The notes under the pieces are model-generated. The model was given only the letters and a program-made list of their open reading frames with translations. It was not told the DNA's origin and made no database searches. A DNA stretch of 64,000 bases. Source: an uncultured Eubacteriales bacterium. GTDB lineage: Bacteria; Bacillota; Clostridia; Christensenellales; UBA1242. Below, piece after piece: positions 8,718 to 16,898 of the stretch. The first letter of the stretch is position 1, and each line of letters opens with the position of its first letter. The position numbers were made by a program, and so were the translations under genes. The DNA lies in NCBI GenBank assembly GCA_948806215.1, contig CAQIDI010000001.1, forward strand, positions 211,153 through 275,152, in the 5' to 3' direction.

Positions 8718-9728
8718 TTATAATTCTATTAACACATTATTTAATAAAACAGGGTTATTTAATAAGTTGCCTGCCCCCATAATAACCGAGCTATCTGGGT
8801 CAACATCAACATAAACAGGAAGTTTTAGTTTGTTACCAATAAATTTATCAATTCCAGTAATATTACTAAGACCACCACAAATATAAATGCCAAATCTGTG
8901 AATATCTTTTAAAACTTCGGTGCTGCACATATCCAAAACAGCTTCGCTAGCTTCGCATATTTTGTTTATTGCAGTTTCTAACACTGGATAAATATCCTGG
9001 CTTAAAATTCTAACTTTTTTTCGTTCTCTGGTTGTTAAATCCGTTCCAAAACAAGTGACCGAAGAAATATCGTTTTTAAGCATAGAACCTGCTTGATTCT
9101 TTATTTCCTCCAAAGTGTTACTACCAAACATAACATTTAGCTTATTTTTTAAATATTCGCCAATGTTAAATTCTATATTATTACCACCAACATTTATTGT
9201 TGCTCCCCTAATAATATGATTATTATTAACAATAGCAATATCGGTAGATCCACCGCCAATATTTATTATCATATGCGAATATGGGTCGGTTTCTTCAACT
9301 TCCATACCAATTAAAGCACAAACACTTGCAGGAATTAAACCAACAACATTAATATTTAATGCATAAGCTAATTGAATAAACTTTTTCTTTTCAATTTTAG
9401 AAATTCCACAAGGTAAAATAAACACCACTTTATTGCGTTTTTTAAATAATCCGCTTGGTGCAACTTTATCTAAAAAGGTTTTTAGCATTAACTTGCACAT
9501 ATTAAAGTTAACAATTTCGCTTTCTATAACTGGCGAAATTATATCAACGCTTTCGTTTGTTTTACCTATTAAATTTTTTGCAGCACTTCCAACACATAAA
9601 AGCGATTTTTTATTGTTTATTGTTTGCATAGCAACAAGCGAAGGTTCTTTTAAAACCACGCCAATTCCTGCCATATAAATAACAGTGTTACTGCTGCCTA
9701 ATTCTATAGCTAAATTATAATTAACCAT
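8718..9728 (-). CDS. MreB/Mbl-like actin-fold protein, active site altered
   Basis: A 336-residue MreB-family protein: phosphate-1 LAIELGSSNTVIYM (residue 6), phosphate-2 IINIGGGSTDIAIV (about 155), adenosine motif YICGGLSNITGI (about 283), KLPVYVDVDPDSSVIMGAG near the end. MreB filaments guide lateral wall synthesis. Three residues differ from active MreBs: the phosphate-1 Asp is Glu, the phosphate-2 Asp is Asn, and the LIEEP loop is LIPAS, removing the catalytic Glu. It may be a non-hydrolysing paralogue. No mreC or mreD follow. A GGAG ribosome site is present. Confidence 0.75.
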   Translation of the reverse strand: MVNYNLAIELGSSNTVIYMAGIGVVLKEPSLVAMQTINNKKSLLCVGSAAKNLIGKTNESVDIISPVIESEIVNFNMCKLMLKTFLDKVAPSGLFKKRNKVVFILPCGISKIEKKKFIQLAYALNINVVGLIPASVCALIGMEVEETDPYSHMIINIGGGSTDIAIVNNNHIIRGATINVGGNNIEFNIGEYLKNKLNVMFGSNTLEEIKNQAGSMLKNDISSVTCFGTDLTTRERKKVRILSQDIYPVLETAINKICEASEAVLDMCSTEVLKDIHRFGIYICGGLSNITGIDKFIGNKLKLPVYVDVDPDSSVIMGAGNLLNNPVLLNNVLIEL

Positions 9729-9852
9729 TTTAACTCCATAAACTTTTTATACTTAATTATAGCAAATAATTTTTTTTTAATAAACATAATTTAACATAAC
9801 TTTTTAAAATTAAAACTTTAAATTTTAATATTATTAAATGCTATGCATATAA

Positions 9853-9885
9853 ACAAAAAACGCCTAAATACTGGGCGTTTTTTAA
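9853..9885 (-). terminator. Terminator of the Ppx/GppA-like gene
   Basis: The hairpin AACGCC...GGGCGTT (about 9859-9879) has an A-run on its left, giving a U-run on the minus strand, directly behind the stop at 9889. A T-run on the right could let it act in both directions. Confidence 0.75.
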
Positions 9886-9888
9886 TAA

Positions 9889-11397
9889 TTATAAAATTTC
9901 TAAATTTTTATTATATGCTTTTTTAAAGTTATTTGAAGCAAGTTTTGCTTGCATAATTTCAAGTGGAACTTCCGATTTTGTTATTGTTTTCATAATAACG
10001 CTATCACCTAAAATATCACAACTAATATCAACAACATTTCCAAATTTTGTGCAATCTAAGTTAATTGCAATTTCTAGTATTACAGCAAGTTTTTTAACAG
10101 CTTCTAAATCCTCTTCAGAAACCAAATCTTTAAATTTTACCCAATCTGATAAATTAAAGTTATCGGCGTTTCTAAGAAGCGAAACAAATGCACTAAGCAC
10201 AAGTTCTTGATGGCTTACTCCAAAAATTTGTGAAGCTAAAATAATGTTAAAACTAATTTTTTCTGGATTATCGCTAGTAACTCTTAAACCACAAGTTGAC
10301 ATATAACTTGCAACCCTTAACACCCTAACATAGCTACGATTTAATTTATGCAAAACTTTTAATTGTTTAAATAAAATCATCGATAAGTTATAAATGTGTT
10401 CTGCGTTGTTTGGTTTAACATCGTAATATTCGTTTAAAACTTGTAAGCTATAACCTAAGTTATCACTAATAGGTTTTTCTAAAGTTAGCGGAATTGTTGT
10501 GTTTAACAAAATTCCTTCAACCAAACCTGTTTTAGAAATTGAAAAACTGTTTTTATTAATGCTTGTTAAAAATGCTTTAACAATGCTTAAACCTGCAGGC
10601 AACGATTTTGTATCGGTTGCACTAACACCTTTAATTTTAGAATTTTTAGTAATATCCAAACCGGAAACAACCAAATAAACTTTGTTAAAATCTTCTTCGG
10701 TCATACAATAATTATGTTCGCAATTTAAAGGATATTTTTTTGCTCTGCGGCTAATTTCGCCAAGATTTAAAAATAAACTTCCTGCTCCAATAATTTCGTA
10801 TTCTTCATCTAGGTTAAACGCCCAATCAAGGCCTTTAATTTGCTCTAAAACATAGTTTGTAACAGCATTTGTTAGTTCGCTTTGAGATAAGTTATTAAAC
10901 TTATTTGTTAAACTAACTGCACCAAAAGGTAAAATTTCGGTGTTAAGAATGTTTCTACGATTATATAATAAAACTTCGGTAGAATATTCGTTAACATTAA
11001 TAATTAAGCCCTTTGGTTTGTTAAACGAGTTAATAACTGCAGTATAAATGTAGTTAATTTCTTCTTCACAAGTTAAAATGTTAAATTTTAAGTTGGTTAT
11101 AGAAAAAATTTCGTTTAAAAAGCCATTTTGATTTTTAGCTTCGGTAATTTTATTTGTTGCAACACAAATTGTTTCTGTTATTTCCTGAGCATCAATCATT
11201 CGTTTAAAAACAGATAAAACACAAACCACTTCCTTTATTATGGTGGACTTAATAATGTTTTCCTGTTCAAAATCCTTTAATAAATTGCAAGGAACGCTAA
11301 CTCTATCGTAAATCAAAAATGATTTATTTTTGTTAACATCAGCAAAAACTAGGTTAATATTTGATGTGTTTAGTTCAATAATAGCAATTTTTCCCAA
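9889..11397 (-). CDS. Ppx/GppA-like protein with degenerate nucleotide loops
   Basis: This 502-residue protein has the Ppx/GppA layout: two actin-like lobes (1-300) and a C-terminal helical HD-like region. Family members hydrolyse polyphosphate or pppGpp. Landmarks are CVATNKITEAKN (family TSAxRxAxN) and ILTCEEEINYIYTAV, which keeps the catalytic Glu region. The phosphate loops are eroded: IDLGSNS is replaced by IELNTSN, and DIGGGSTE by NVNEYSTE. The HD-domain LHDIG is replaced by MSTCG. The start is a TTG with GGAG 10 nt upstream. It may be a sensor or scaffold rather than an enzyme. Confidence 0.65.
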   Translation of the reverse strand: MGKIAIIELNTSNINLVFADVNKNKSFLIYDRVSVPCNLLKDFEQENIIKSTIIKEVVCVLSVFKRMIDAQEITETICVATNKITEAKNQNGFLNEIFSITNLKFNILTCEEEINYIYTAVINSFNKPKGLIINVNEYSTEVLLYNRRNILNTEILPFGAVSLTNKFNNLSQSELTNAVTNYVLEQIKGLDWAFNLDEEYEIIGAGSLFLNLGEISRRAKKYPLNCEHNYCMTEEDFNKVYLVVSGLDITKNSKIKGVSATDTKSLPAGLSIVKAFLTSINKNSFSISKTGLVEGILLNTTIPLTLEKPISDNLGYSLQVLNEYYDVKPNNAEHIYNLSMILFKQLKVLHKLNRSYVRVLRVASYMSTCGLRVTSDNPEKISFNIILASQIFGVSHQELVLSAFVSLLRNADNFNLSDWVKFKDLVSEEDLEAVKKLAVILEIAINLDCTKFGNVVDISCDILGDSVIMKTITKSEVPLEIMQAKLASNNFKKAYNKNLEIL

Positions 11398-11529
11398 TTT
11401 TAAAAAACTCCTTTTGTTTATGCGTATTAATAAAATATTAAAAACACGCTATTAGCAATAATAATATAACATAATTTAAAAACTTTGTATAGATTATGTA
11501 AGCATTTTAATTAACTTTTATTAAATTTA

Positions 11530-11572
11530 ACAAAAAAATAATTCGTATGCAGTTATGCAAACGAATTAAAAT
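11530..11572 (-). terminator. Probable terminator of the ferredoxin gene
   Basis: AATTCGT/ACGAATT with an inner TGCA/TGCA pair forms a hairpin (about 11541-11568), followed on the minus strand by TTATTTTTTT. It lies immediately behind the ferredoxin stop. Confidence 0.6.
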
Positions 11573-11577
11573 TGTTA

Positions 11578-11745
11578 TTAGTCGTTAGAAATTGCTCCAA
11601 CTGGGCAAGTGCCTAAGCAAGCACCGCATTTAATACATTTTTTAGGGTCGATAACAGCAACACCATTTTTTAGGGTTATTGCTCCAACTGGGCAAACACC
11701 TGTGCAAGCTCCACAACCAACGCAAACATTTTTATCAACTTTCAT
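11578..11745 (-). CDS. 2[4Fe-4S] ferredoxin (55 aa)
   Basis: A 55-residue clostridial-type ferredoxin with two perfect CxxCxxCxxxCP cluster motifs: CVGCGACTGVCP and CIKCGACLGTCP, each followed by VGAI. It carries electrons at low potential between oxidoreductases in the cytoplasm. A GGAG ribosome site precedes the ATG, and it is a single-gene transcript. A TrxB-like protein elsewhere in the window (54318-55262) lacks its NADPH motif and could be one of its partners, which is inference only. Confidence 0.95.
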   Translation of the reverse strand: MKVDKNVCVGCGACTGVCPVGAITLKNGVAVIDPKKCIKCGACLGTCPVGAISND

Positions 11746-11861
11746 TATGTTTTCTCCTATAATTCTTTATCAATTTTATTTTAACAAATAAATATTTTTT
11801 TTGCAACCACTATTTATGCTTTTAATTTTATTTTTGTTTATTTAAAACACAATAGCACAAT

Positions 11862-11890
11862 AAAAAAACGCCTAAATTTAGGCGTTAGCT
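11862..11890 (-). terminator. Terminator overlapping the TauE/SafE stop
   Basis: The palindromic stem AACGCCTAA/TTTAGGCGTT (11868-11886) has an A-run on the left. The stop codon of the gene (11878-11880) sits within the hairpin. Confidence 0.75.
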
Positions 11891-12312
11891 TTAAATTTAT
11901 AAATTTTTGTTTTATTATGTTTTATTTGTTTTGCCAATTTGGGTTTTATAATTATTATTAAAGTTGAAATTGCCTGATAAACCCCAACCACTAATAAAAA
12001 AACGCCAAACATTATTTGTAACAACTTAGAATTTGTGTTAACAGCCAATATGCTTGCAAAAACCGAAGCTATAATTCCAGTAAACAATATTGGAAGTCCA
12101 ATTTTGAAATTAACCAATTTATTTTTTATGTGTATTATTAAACTAACTATCGCACACGGAATAAAAGCAAGCAAATTTATGCCCTGTGCTTGCTGTTGAG
12201 CAATGTTAAAAAATATTATTAACACAGGAATTAATAATGTTCCACCACCCATTCCCATTCCGGCAACAACACCCGAAACTATTCCCGCTAAAACAAACCA
12301 TAAATATTCCAT
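11878..12312 (-). CDS. TauE/SafE family half-size membrane protein
   Basis: A 144-residue protein of about four membrane helices with the family's glycine-rich opening (GIVSGVVAGMGMGGGTLLIPVL). TauE/SafE proteins (DUF81) are putative exporters of sulfite, sulfonates or other small anions, usually about 250 residues with two homologous halves. This is one half; the other is the adjacent gene, 10 nt upstream. The last 22 residues are strongly basic (KPKLAKQIKHNKTKIYKFK). An AGGAG site precedes the ATG. Such half-size pairs are frequent in Clostridia and presumably form a heterodimer. Confidence 0.75.
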   Translation of the reverse strand: MEYLWFVLAGIVSGVVAGMGMGGGTLLIPVLIIFFNIAQQQAQGINLLAFIPCAIVSLIIHIKNKLVNFKIGLPILFTGIIASVFASILAVNTNSKLLQIMFGVFLLVVGVYQAISTLIIIIKPKLAKQIKHNKTKIYKFKANA

Positions 12313-12322
12313 TATTTTCTCC

Positions 12323-13000
12323 TTAAATTAGCATTTTTATTGCACCAGCAATAATAACCAAACTAAAAACAATTCTTAAAACTATATTATTAATTTTTTT
12401 AAGTAGCAACGCTCCAGCAATGCCACCTAGCACAAAGCCACCAGTAACCACACCTGCAGTTGCCCATTCAATGTTCCCTTTTAACATATAAACAATAAAA
12501 CTTGCAATGCTTAAAGGCAGCATAATTAACAAGGTTGTGGCGTGTGCTTTTTTATCGGCAACTCCTAACAAACTTGTTAGCGTTGGAACACAAACCATTC
12601 CACCGCCGCCTCCCCAAAAGCCATTAATAAAGCCAATAAAACAACCAATTAGCAACAAATAAATAAAACTTAAAACCTTATTTTTTTGTTTTTTTAATTT
12701 AAAACAATTTTTTGTTATAGGTTTTAAAATATTCTCGCTTTTATACCTTTGAATAATACACACCTGATTAAAATTTGTTTTATGATATTTTGTTTTTATT
12801 TTTAATTTAGGTTTTGCATCTTTTTTATTTGGTTTAATAATAACAACTTGTGGGATTACTAAACTTGGTTTTTTTGCAAACTTAATCAACCCTTTATTTT
12901 TTAAAAAAGGTTTTAAAACCACATTTTTTAATTTATAGGTTTTAACTAAATTTTGCTTGGTTGGCTTTATTAATTTATTTTTCAACTTTTTAGCTTGCAT
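12323..13000 (-). CDS. TauE/SafE half-size protein with long cationic N-terminus
   Basis: The last 115 of 225 residues are the second TauE/SafE half (LLLIGCFIGFINGFWGGGGGMVCVPTL, then AHATTLLIMLPLSIASFIVY and VVTGGFVLGGIAGALLLKKI). The first 110 residues are unusual: almost no acidic residues, very rich in Lys, and ending directly before the first membrane helix. No Shine-Dalgarno is seen at the ATG. A start just before the membrane domain is possible, but the upstream reading frame is open with an AT-poor-for-this-genome amino-acid mix. It is co-transcribed with the downstream half. Confidence 0.65.
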   Translation of the reverse strand: MQAKKLKNKLIKPTKQNLVKTYKLKNVVLKPFLKNKGLIKFAKKPSLVIPQVVIIKPNKKDAKPKLKIKTKYHKTNFNQVCIIQRYKSENILKPITKNCFKLKKQKNKVLSFIYLLLIGCFIGFINGFWGGGGGMVCVPTLTSLLGVADKKAHATTLLIMLPLSIASFIVYMLKGNIEWATAGVVTGGFVLGGIAGALLLKKINNIVLRIVFSLVIIAGAIKMLI

Positions 13001-13077
13001 AATAATATTTTGCGTAAAAATTTATTCAATATGAGTAAAAAAAATTTTTTGAAACATACTAAAATAAAATTTCCATA

Positions 13078-13102
13078 TTTTACCAAATAGCAAATGGTAA
13101 AA
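13078..13102. promoter_or_regulatory. 8-bp dyad between divergent genes
   Basis: TTTTACCA (13078-13085) and TGGTAAAA (13095-13102) form a perfect inverted repeat with a 9-nt spacer. It lies in the shared upstream region of the cationic TauE/SafE gene and the large surface protein and has no U-run, so an operator is more likely than a terminator. Confidence 0.4.
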
Positions 13103-13147
13103 GTTGTAAATTTTAGCAAAATGTTATTAGCTTTACCCTAATTTAAG

Positions 13148-13176
13148 TTGATTAAAATATATATATTTAATATAAT
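13148..13176 (+). promoter_or_regulatory. Sigma-A type promoter of the surface protein
   Basis: TTGATT (13148-13153), a 17-nt spacer and a perfect TATAAT (13171-13176) lie 77 nt before the start codon. Confidence 0.65.
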
Positions 13177-13253
13177 AATAATTAGATTTGTTTAGGGTTA
13201 ATATTTAACCCAACATTTTAAAAAAAACATAAAAATTTATTAAATGGTGAATT

Positions 13254-16200
13254 ATGGCTAACAAAAATAAAAAATATGCTTTTAAAAAATTTCTAATTGG
13301 AGGAATGCTTGCTCTTAGTGTTTTTAGCACTTCTTTTATTGCAACCAATTTGCAAAAAATAGATCAAGGCGTGTTTGCATCTTACGCTCAAGAGCAATCG
13401 TTAATTTCTAATAACGATTTTTCTAACTATTCAACTTCTAGCACTCCTTATACTCCTAATAGTTGGACATACGAAAATCCAACCAGCAACAATAGCATTA
13501 AAGCAGGTGTTATTAATGTTTACGAAAGCGAGTTTCCAGATAAAGCTGATGATTATAAATTAAGCGACAACCCTGGTATTCCTACCGGAGATGCAACAAC
13601 CAGTTCCGACGCTATTTATAAACATTTAATGATAAACAGTTTTGCAGGTCGTAGCCGTGCTGGTTACACAAGTGGAAGCTTTACACTAAACGCTAATAGT
13701 TACTATCAAATTGATGTAATTGTAAAAACAGTTGGAAATGCACAAGCCGGAATTTATATTAATGGTTTATCCGATAAAGAAGTTGATGCTTCTATAACTG
13801 GCATTATGAATAACAACTGGGATACACACTACTCTATTTTTGTTGAAACCAACGACTTTGTTTCCGAAAGCGTAACATTAGGTTTGTGGTTAGGCGGACA
13901 AAACGACGATCAAGTTGCGGAAGGCGCTGCTTTATTTAATAAAGTTACTGTAACTCAATTTAGCAAAACAACCTTTGATTCAACTATTAGAAATAGTAAC
14001 TCTCAAACTTCTAAAGTTGTTAGCTTAAAAGATAATTATTACATTGAAAACGCAATTTCAAATGCAAACTTTAATATAACTGGTGGCGACCAAAATGCAA
14101 TTACTGGTTGGACCATTTTAGAAAGTGCTCAAAACGAAACTAATCAACACTATAAAATTATTGATACCGATAGTTATAATGCTTCGGTTGACACTGTTAA
14201 AGGAATTGCTAATCCTAAAACAAATAATATGACAGAAGATACTAGAGTGTTATATGTTAACAATCTAGAGGATAGCAAATTTGGAATTGAAAGTTCAAGT
14301 TTCACATTACCACAAAGTGAGTTTTATAGATTAACAGTTTGGACAAAAAGTGATTGCGGAAAAGGAAGTGGTGCAACACTTAAATTGGTTGAAGTTAATC
14401 CAGACGAAACTAACACCGAATTTGAAGCAACTTCGGCAAGCATTAATTGCACAACATCTATATCCACTGCTCCAGCTTTAAACAACTGGACTATGAACAC
14501 CTTCTTTATTGAAGGACATCCATTAAAGGATACTAACGTAAAACTACAAATTTGGTTAGGTGAAGAAACTGCAACTTCTGGTTATGTTTTTGTAGACAAC
14601 ATAACTTTAGAAAAAGTTAACTACGCAGTTTTTGAAAATGCTAGCAACGCTGGTGCAACAAAATATAGCTATAATGCAAATAACACTGGCTACACTATTA
14701 CAAACGGAAACTTTAACGATACTAAAAAACAAAACATCGAACTTTCCTATCCACTAGATGTTAATAGTTGGAAATTAACAACTTCTGATTTAGTTAATTC
14801 AGAACAAACAACATCGGGTGTTATTAACACAAACAACAAACAATTTGAAAAATTAAAAAATCAATTTTTAGGTTACGACCTTAACATTTCAAATCCGGGT
14901 TTAACACCAAACCAAATTGTTACAGGTGCAACCACCGAAAACACTTCTAATAATATTTTATTAATTGGTAACCCTGTTGAAACAACACAAAGTTATTTAA
15001 GCGAAGGTTTTACCCTTACAGCAAATTCATACTACAAACTAAGCTATTTAGTTAACACTCAAATTTCTACTCCACTAAACCAAAATGCTAAACAAGGCGT
15101 GGGAGTTAGAATAGCAAATAGCGATTATACCGTTTATAACGAAAACAATATTTTAACCAATTCAAATTGGCAAGTTAAAACAGTTTATATTAAAACTGGC
15201 GATTCTGATCAATCTTGCACATTAGAATTAAGTTTAAGCAACATTCAAGGATACGCTTTCTTTGACGATGTTAAACTAGAAACTTCTAGTGAAGAAGAAT
15301 ATAATGCTTTAACAAAATTAAGCACAAAAGTTGATTTGTCAAAAGAAAGCTTTAATCTTTACGATAAAAATTCTGGTTCAGCATTAAATAATCTTTATAA
15401 CTGGACAGGAACAAACAGTGTTGAAGGCTCAAATGTTAAATTTGGTGCATTAAATGTTAAAGAAAACACCGATTCGGTTTTAAGCATTGCAAACCCTGGT
15501 TCTAAAACCAACGAAAATGTTTTAATGATTTTTGGAATGGACGAAACCAACTTTAAAGCATCTAACAAACAAGCTTATAACCTAAATGTTGGCGAATATT
15601 ACAAAATTTCAGTTAATATTAAAACCGTTGGCATTGCACAAGAAAATCACGCTTACGACGAAGAAAACGAAATTATGCCATATGGTGCAACAATTTCGCT
15701 TAGTGGCTTTGATAAAAACTTTACTGGTATTAACACTCAAAACGAAAGTAACCCAAATAACGATTATGTAACCTACACTTTCTATGTTTCTCCAGATGGA
15801 ACAACCACAACCAACCTAGAACTTGGTTTAGGAGCCGAAAATAGTTTAGTTTCTGGATATGCTTTCTTTGATGAAGTAACCTTTGCCAAAATTGAAGAAG
15901 CAGAATATTTGGCAGCACAAAATGCCGAAGAAAACGATAAAGTTATTGTTTTAAATCAAGTTAACCCAGATAAAGAAACCGATAGCGGTTCAGAATTCTC
16001 TGGCTCAGAATGGGATTGGGTAATTGTGCCTTCACTTCTAACAGGTTTGGCAATTATAATTGCTTTAGTTGGTGCAATGGTTCGTCAATTTAAGTTTACT
16101 AAAACTCCAAAAATTAAAACTTCTTACGATAGAAGAAAAACATTGGAAGTTGATTTAGATAAACGCGAACGCATTGAACTAAGAAATCAAATTATTGCAG

Positions 16201-16865
16201 AACTTAACAAAGAATATTCTGATATTAACGATGAAATTTCGGAACTTAACAAACAATTAGTTATCGATAAAGAAAACTTAATTAAACTTCAAAACGAACG
16301 CAAAGAAGAACACAATAAAGTTAAACAAGCAATCTTAATCGAAAAACAAAATGTTATTAAAGAATACAACGAAAAAATGGCTAACCTAACCGATGTTAGT
16401 GAAAAAGATAAACAAAAATTCGAAAAACAACTTAACGCATTTATTGGTAAACTTGATAAACGCGTTATGCGTGAAGAAGCAGCTTCTAATAAAGAAACTA
16501 ACGAGTTAGAAAAACTTACTGCTAAACACGAATTAAAAGTTAAAAAGTTAACCGAACGACAATTATTTATTAAACAAGAAATTGAACGTATCGAAAAAGA
16601 AATAGAAGAAATTTCTAAGCAAGAAGAAATTATGTGGAACGAATATCGCCGCGCCAAAGAAGAAGCTAAAAAAGAAAAGCTTGAATATATGGCAGAAAAG
16701 CGTAAAGAAAAACAAGCAAAAAAACAAACAAAATCCACTGATTCAACTGTTAATAAAGAAGAAGTTGAAGTTAACGAAAATAGCCAAGCTGACGCTAAAG
16801 TTACAAAATCAGAAACTGATAACAGTAACGAAACAGTAAGCGAAGAAAATAGCGAAAATAAATAA
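13254..16865 (+). CDS. Large single-pass surface protein, jelly-roll modules and cytoplasmic coiled coil
   Basis: A 1203-residue protein with a signal peptide (about 1-43). Four or so homologous extracellular modules follow (about 50-225, 250-455, 465-675, 690-890). Each opens with a 'NxxFN...W' type strand, has a 'Y(Y/F)xLxxxV' strand and ends in an aromatic-D-(D/E/N)-(V/I) strand such as YAFFDDV or YVFVDNI, as in carbohydrate-binding jelly rolls. A membrane helix at about 920-945 is followed by about 250 residues of Lys/Glu-rich coiled coil (to about 1160) and an acidic tail. The coiled coil would lie in the cytoplasm. No enzyme motif or LPXTG is present. Function unknown; an adhesin or glycan sensor is possible. 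Confidence 0.7.
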   Translation: MANKNKKYAFKKFLIGGMLALSVFSTSFIATNLQKIDQGVFASYAQEQSLISNNDFSNYSTSSTPYTPNSWTYENPTSNNSIKAGVINVYESEFPDKADDYKLSDNPGIPTGDATTSSDAIYKHLMINSFAGRSRAGYTSGSFTLNANSYYQIDVIVKTVGNAQAGIYINGLSDKEVDASITGIMNNNWDTHYSIFVETNDFVSESVTLGLWLGGQNDDQVAEGAALFNKVTVTQFSKTTFDSTIRNSNSQTSKVVSLKDNYYIENAISNANFNITGGDQNAITGWTILESAQNETNQHYKIIDTDSYNASVDTVKGIANPKTNNMTEDTRVLYVNNLEDSKFGIESSSFTLPQSEFYRLTVWTKSDCGKGSGATLKLVEVNPDETNTEFEATSASINCTTSISTAPALNNWTMNTFFIEGHPLKDTNVKLQIWLGEETATSGYVFVDNITLEKVNYAVFENASNAGATKYSYNANNTGYTITNGNFNDTKKQNIELSYPLDVNSWKLTTSDLVNSEQTTSGVINTNNKQFEKLKNQFLGYDLNISNPGLTPNQIVTGATTENTSNNILLIGNPVETTQSYLSEGFTLTANSYYKLSYLVNTQISTPLNQNAKQGVGVRIANSDYTVYNENNILTNSNWQVKTVYIKTGDSDQSCTLELSLSNIQGYAFFDDVKLETSSEEEYNALTKLSTKVDLSKESFNLYDKNSGSALNNLYNWTGTNSVEGSNVKFGALNVKENTDSVLSIANPGSKTNENVLMIFGMDETNFKASNKQAYNLNVGEYYKISVNIKTVGIAQENHAYDEENEIMPYGATISLSGFDKNFTGINTQNESNPNNDYVTYTFYVSPDGTTTTNLELGLGAENSLVSGYAFFDEVTFAKIEEAEYLAAQNAEENDKVIVLNQVNPDKETDSGSEFSGSEWDWVIVPSLLTGLAIIIALVGAMVRQFKFTKTPKIKTSYDRRKTLEVDLDKRERIELRNQIIAELNKEYSDINDEISELNKQLVIDKENLIKLQNERKEEHNKVKQAILIEKQNVIKEYNEKMANLTDVSEKDKQKFEKQLNAFIGKLDKRVMREEAASNKETNELEKLTAKHELKVKKLTERQLFIKQEIERIEKEIEEISKQEEIMWNEYRRAKEEAKKEKLEYMAEKRKEKQAKKQTKSTDSTVNKEEVEVNENSQADAKVTKSETDNSNETVSEENSENK

Positions 16866-16898
16866 TAAAAAAAGGAGCAGTTAATAACTGCTCTTTTT
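16866..16898. terminator. Bidirectional terminator
   Basis: GAGCAG/CTGCTC with a TTAATAA loop, between an A-run and a T-run, separates the convergent surface-protein gene (+) and acetyltransferase gene (-). Confidence 0.8.

Noticed and set aside
11609..11791. Plus-strand frame rich in Pro/Ala/Gln opposite the ferredoxin
   Set aside because: The minus strand encodes two perfect CxxCxxCxxxCP motifs, so the plus frame is a shadow.
16289..16738. 149-codon minus-strand frame rich in Ser/Phe
   Set aside because: It is antisense to the K/E-rich coiled coil, where the lack of stops is a product of codon bias.
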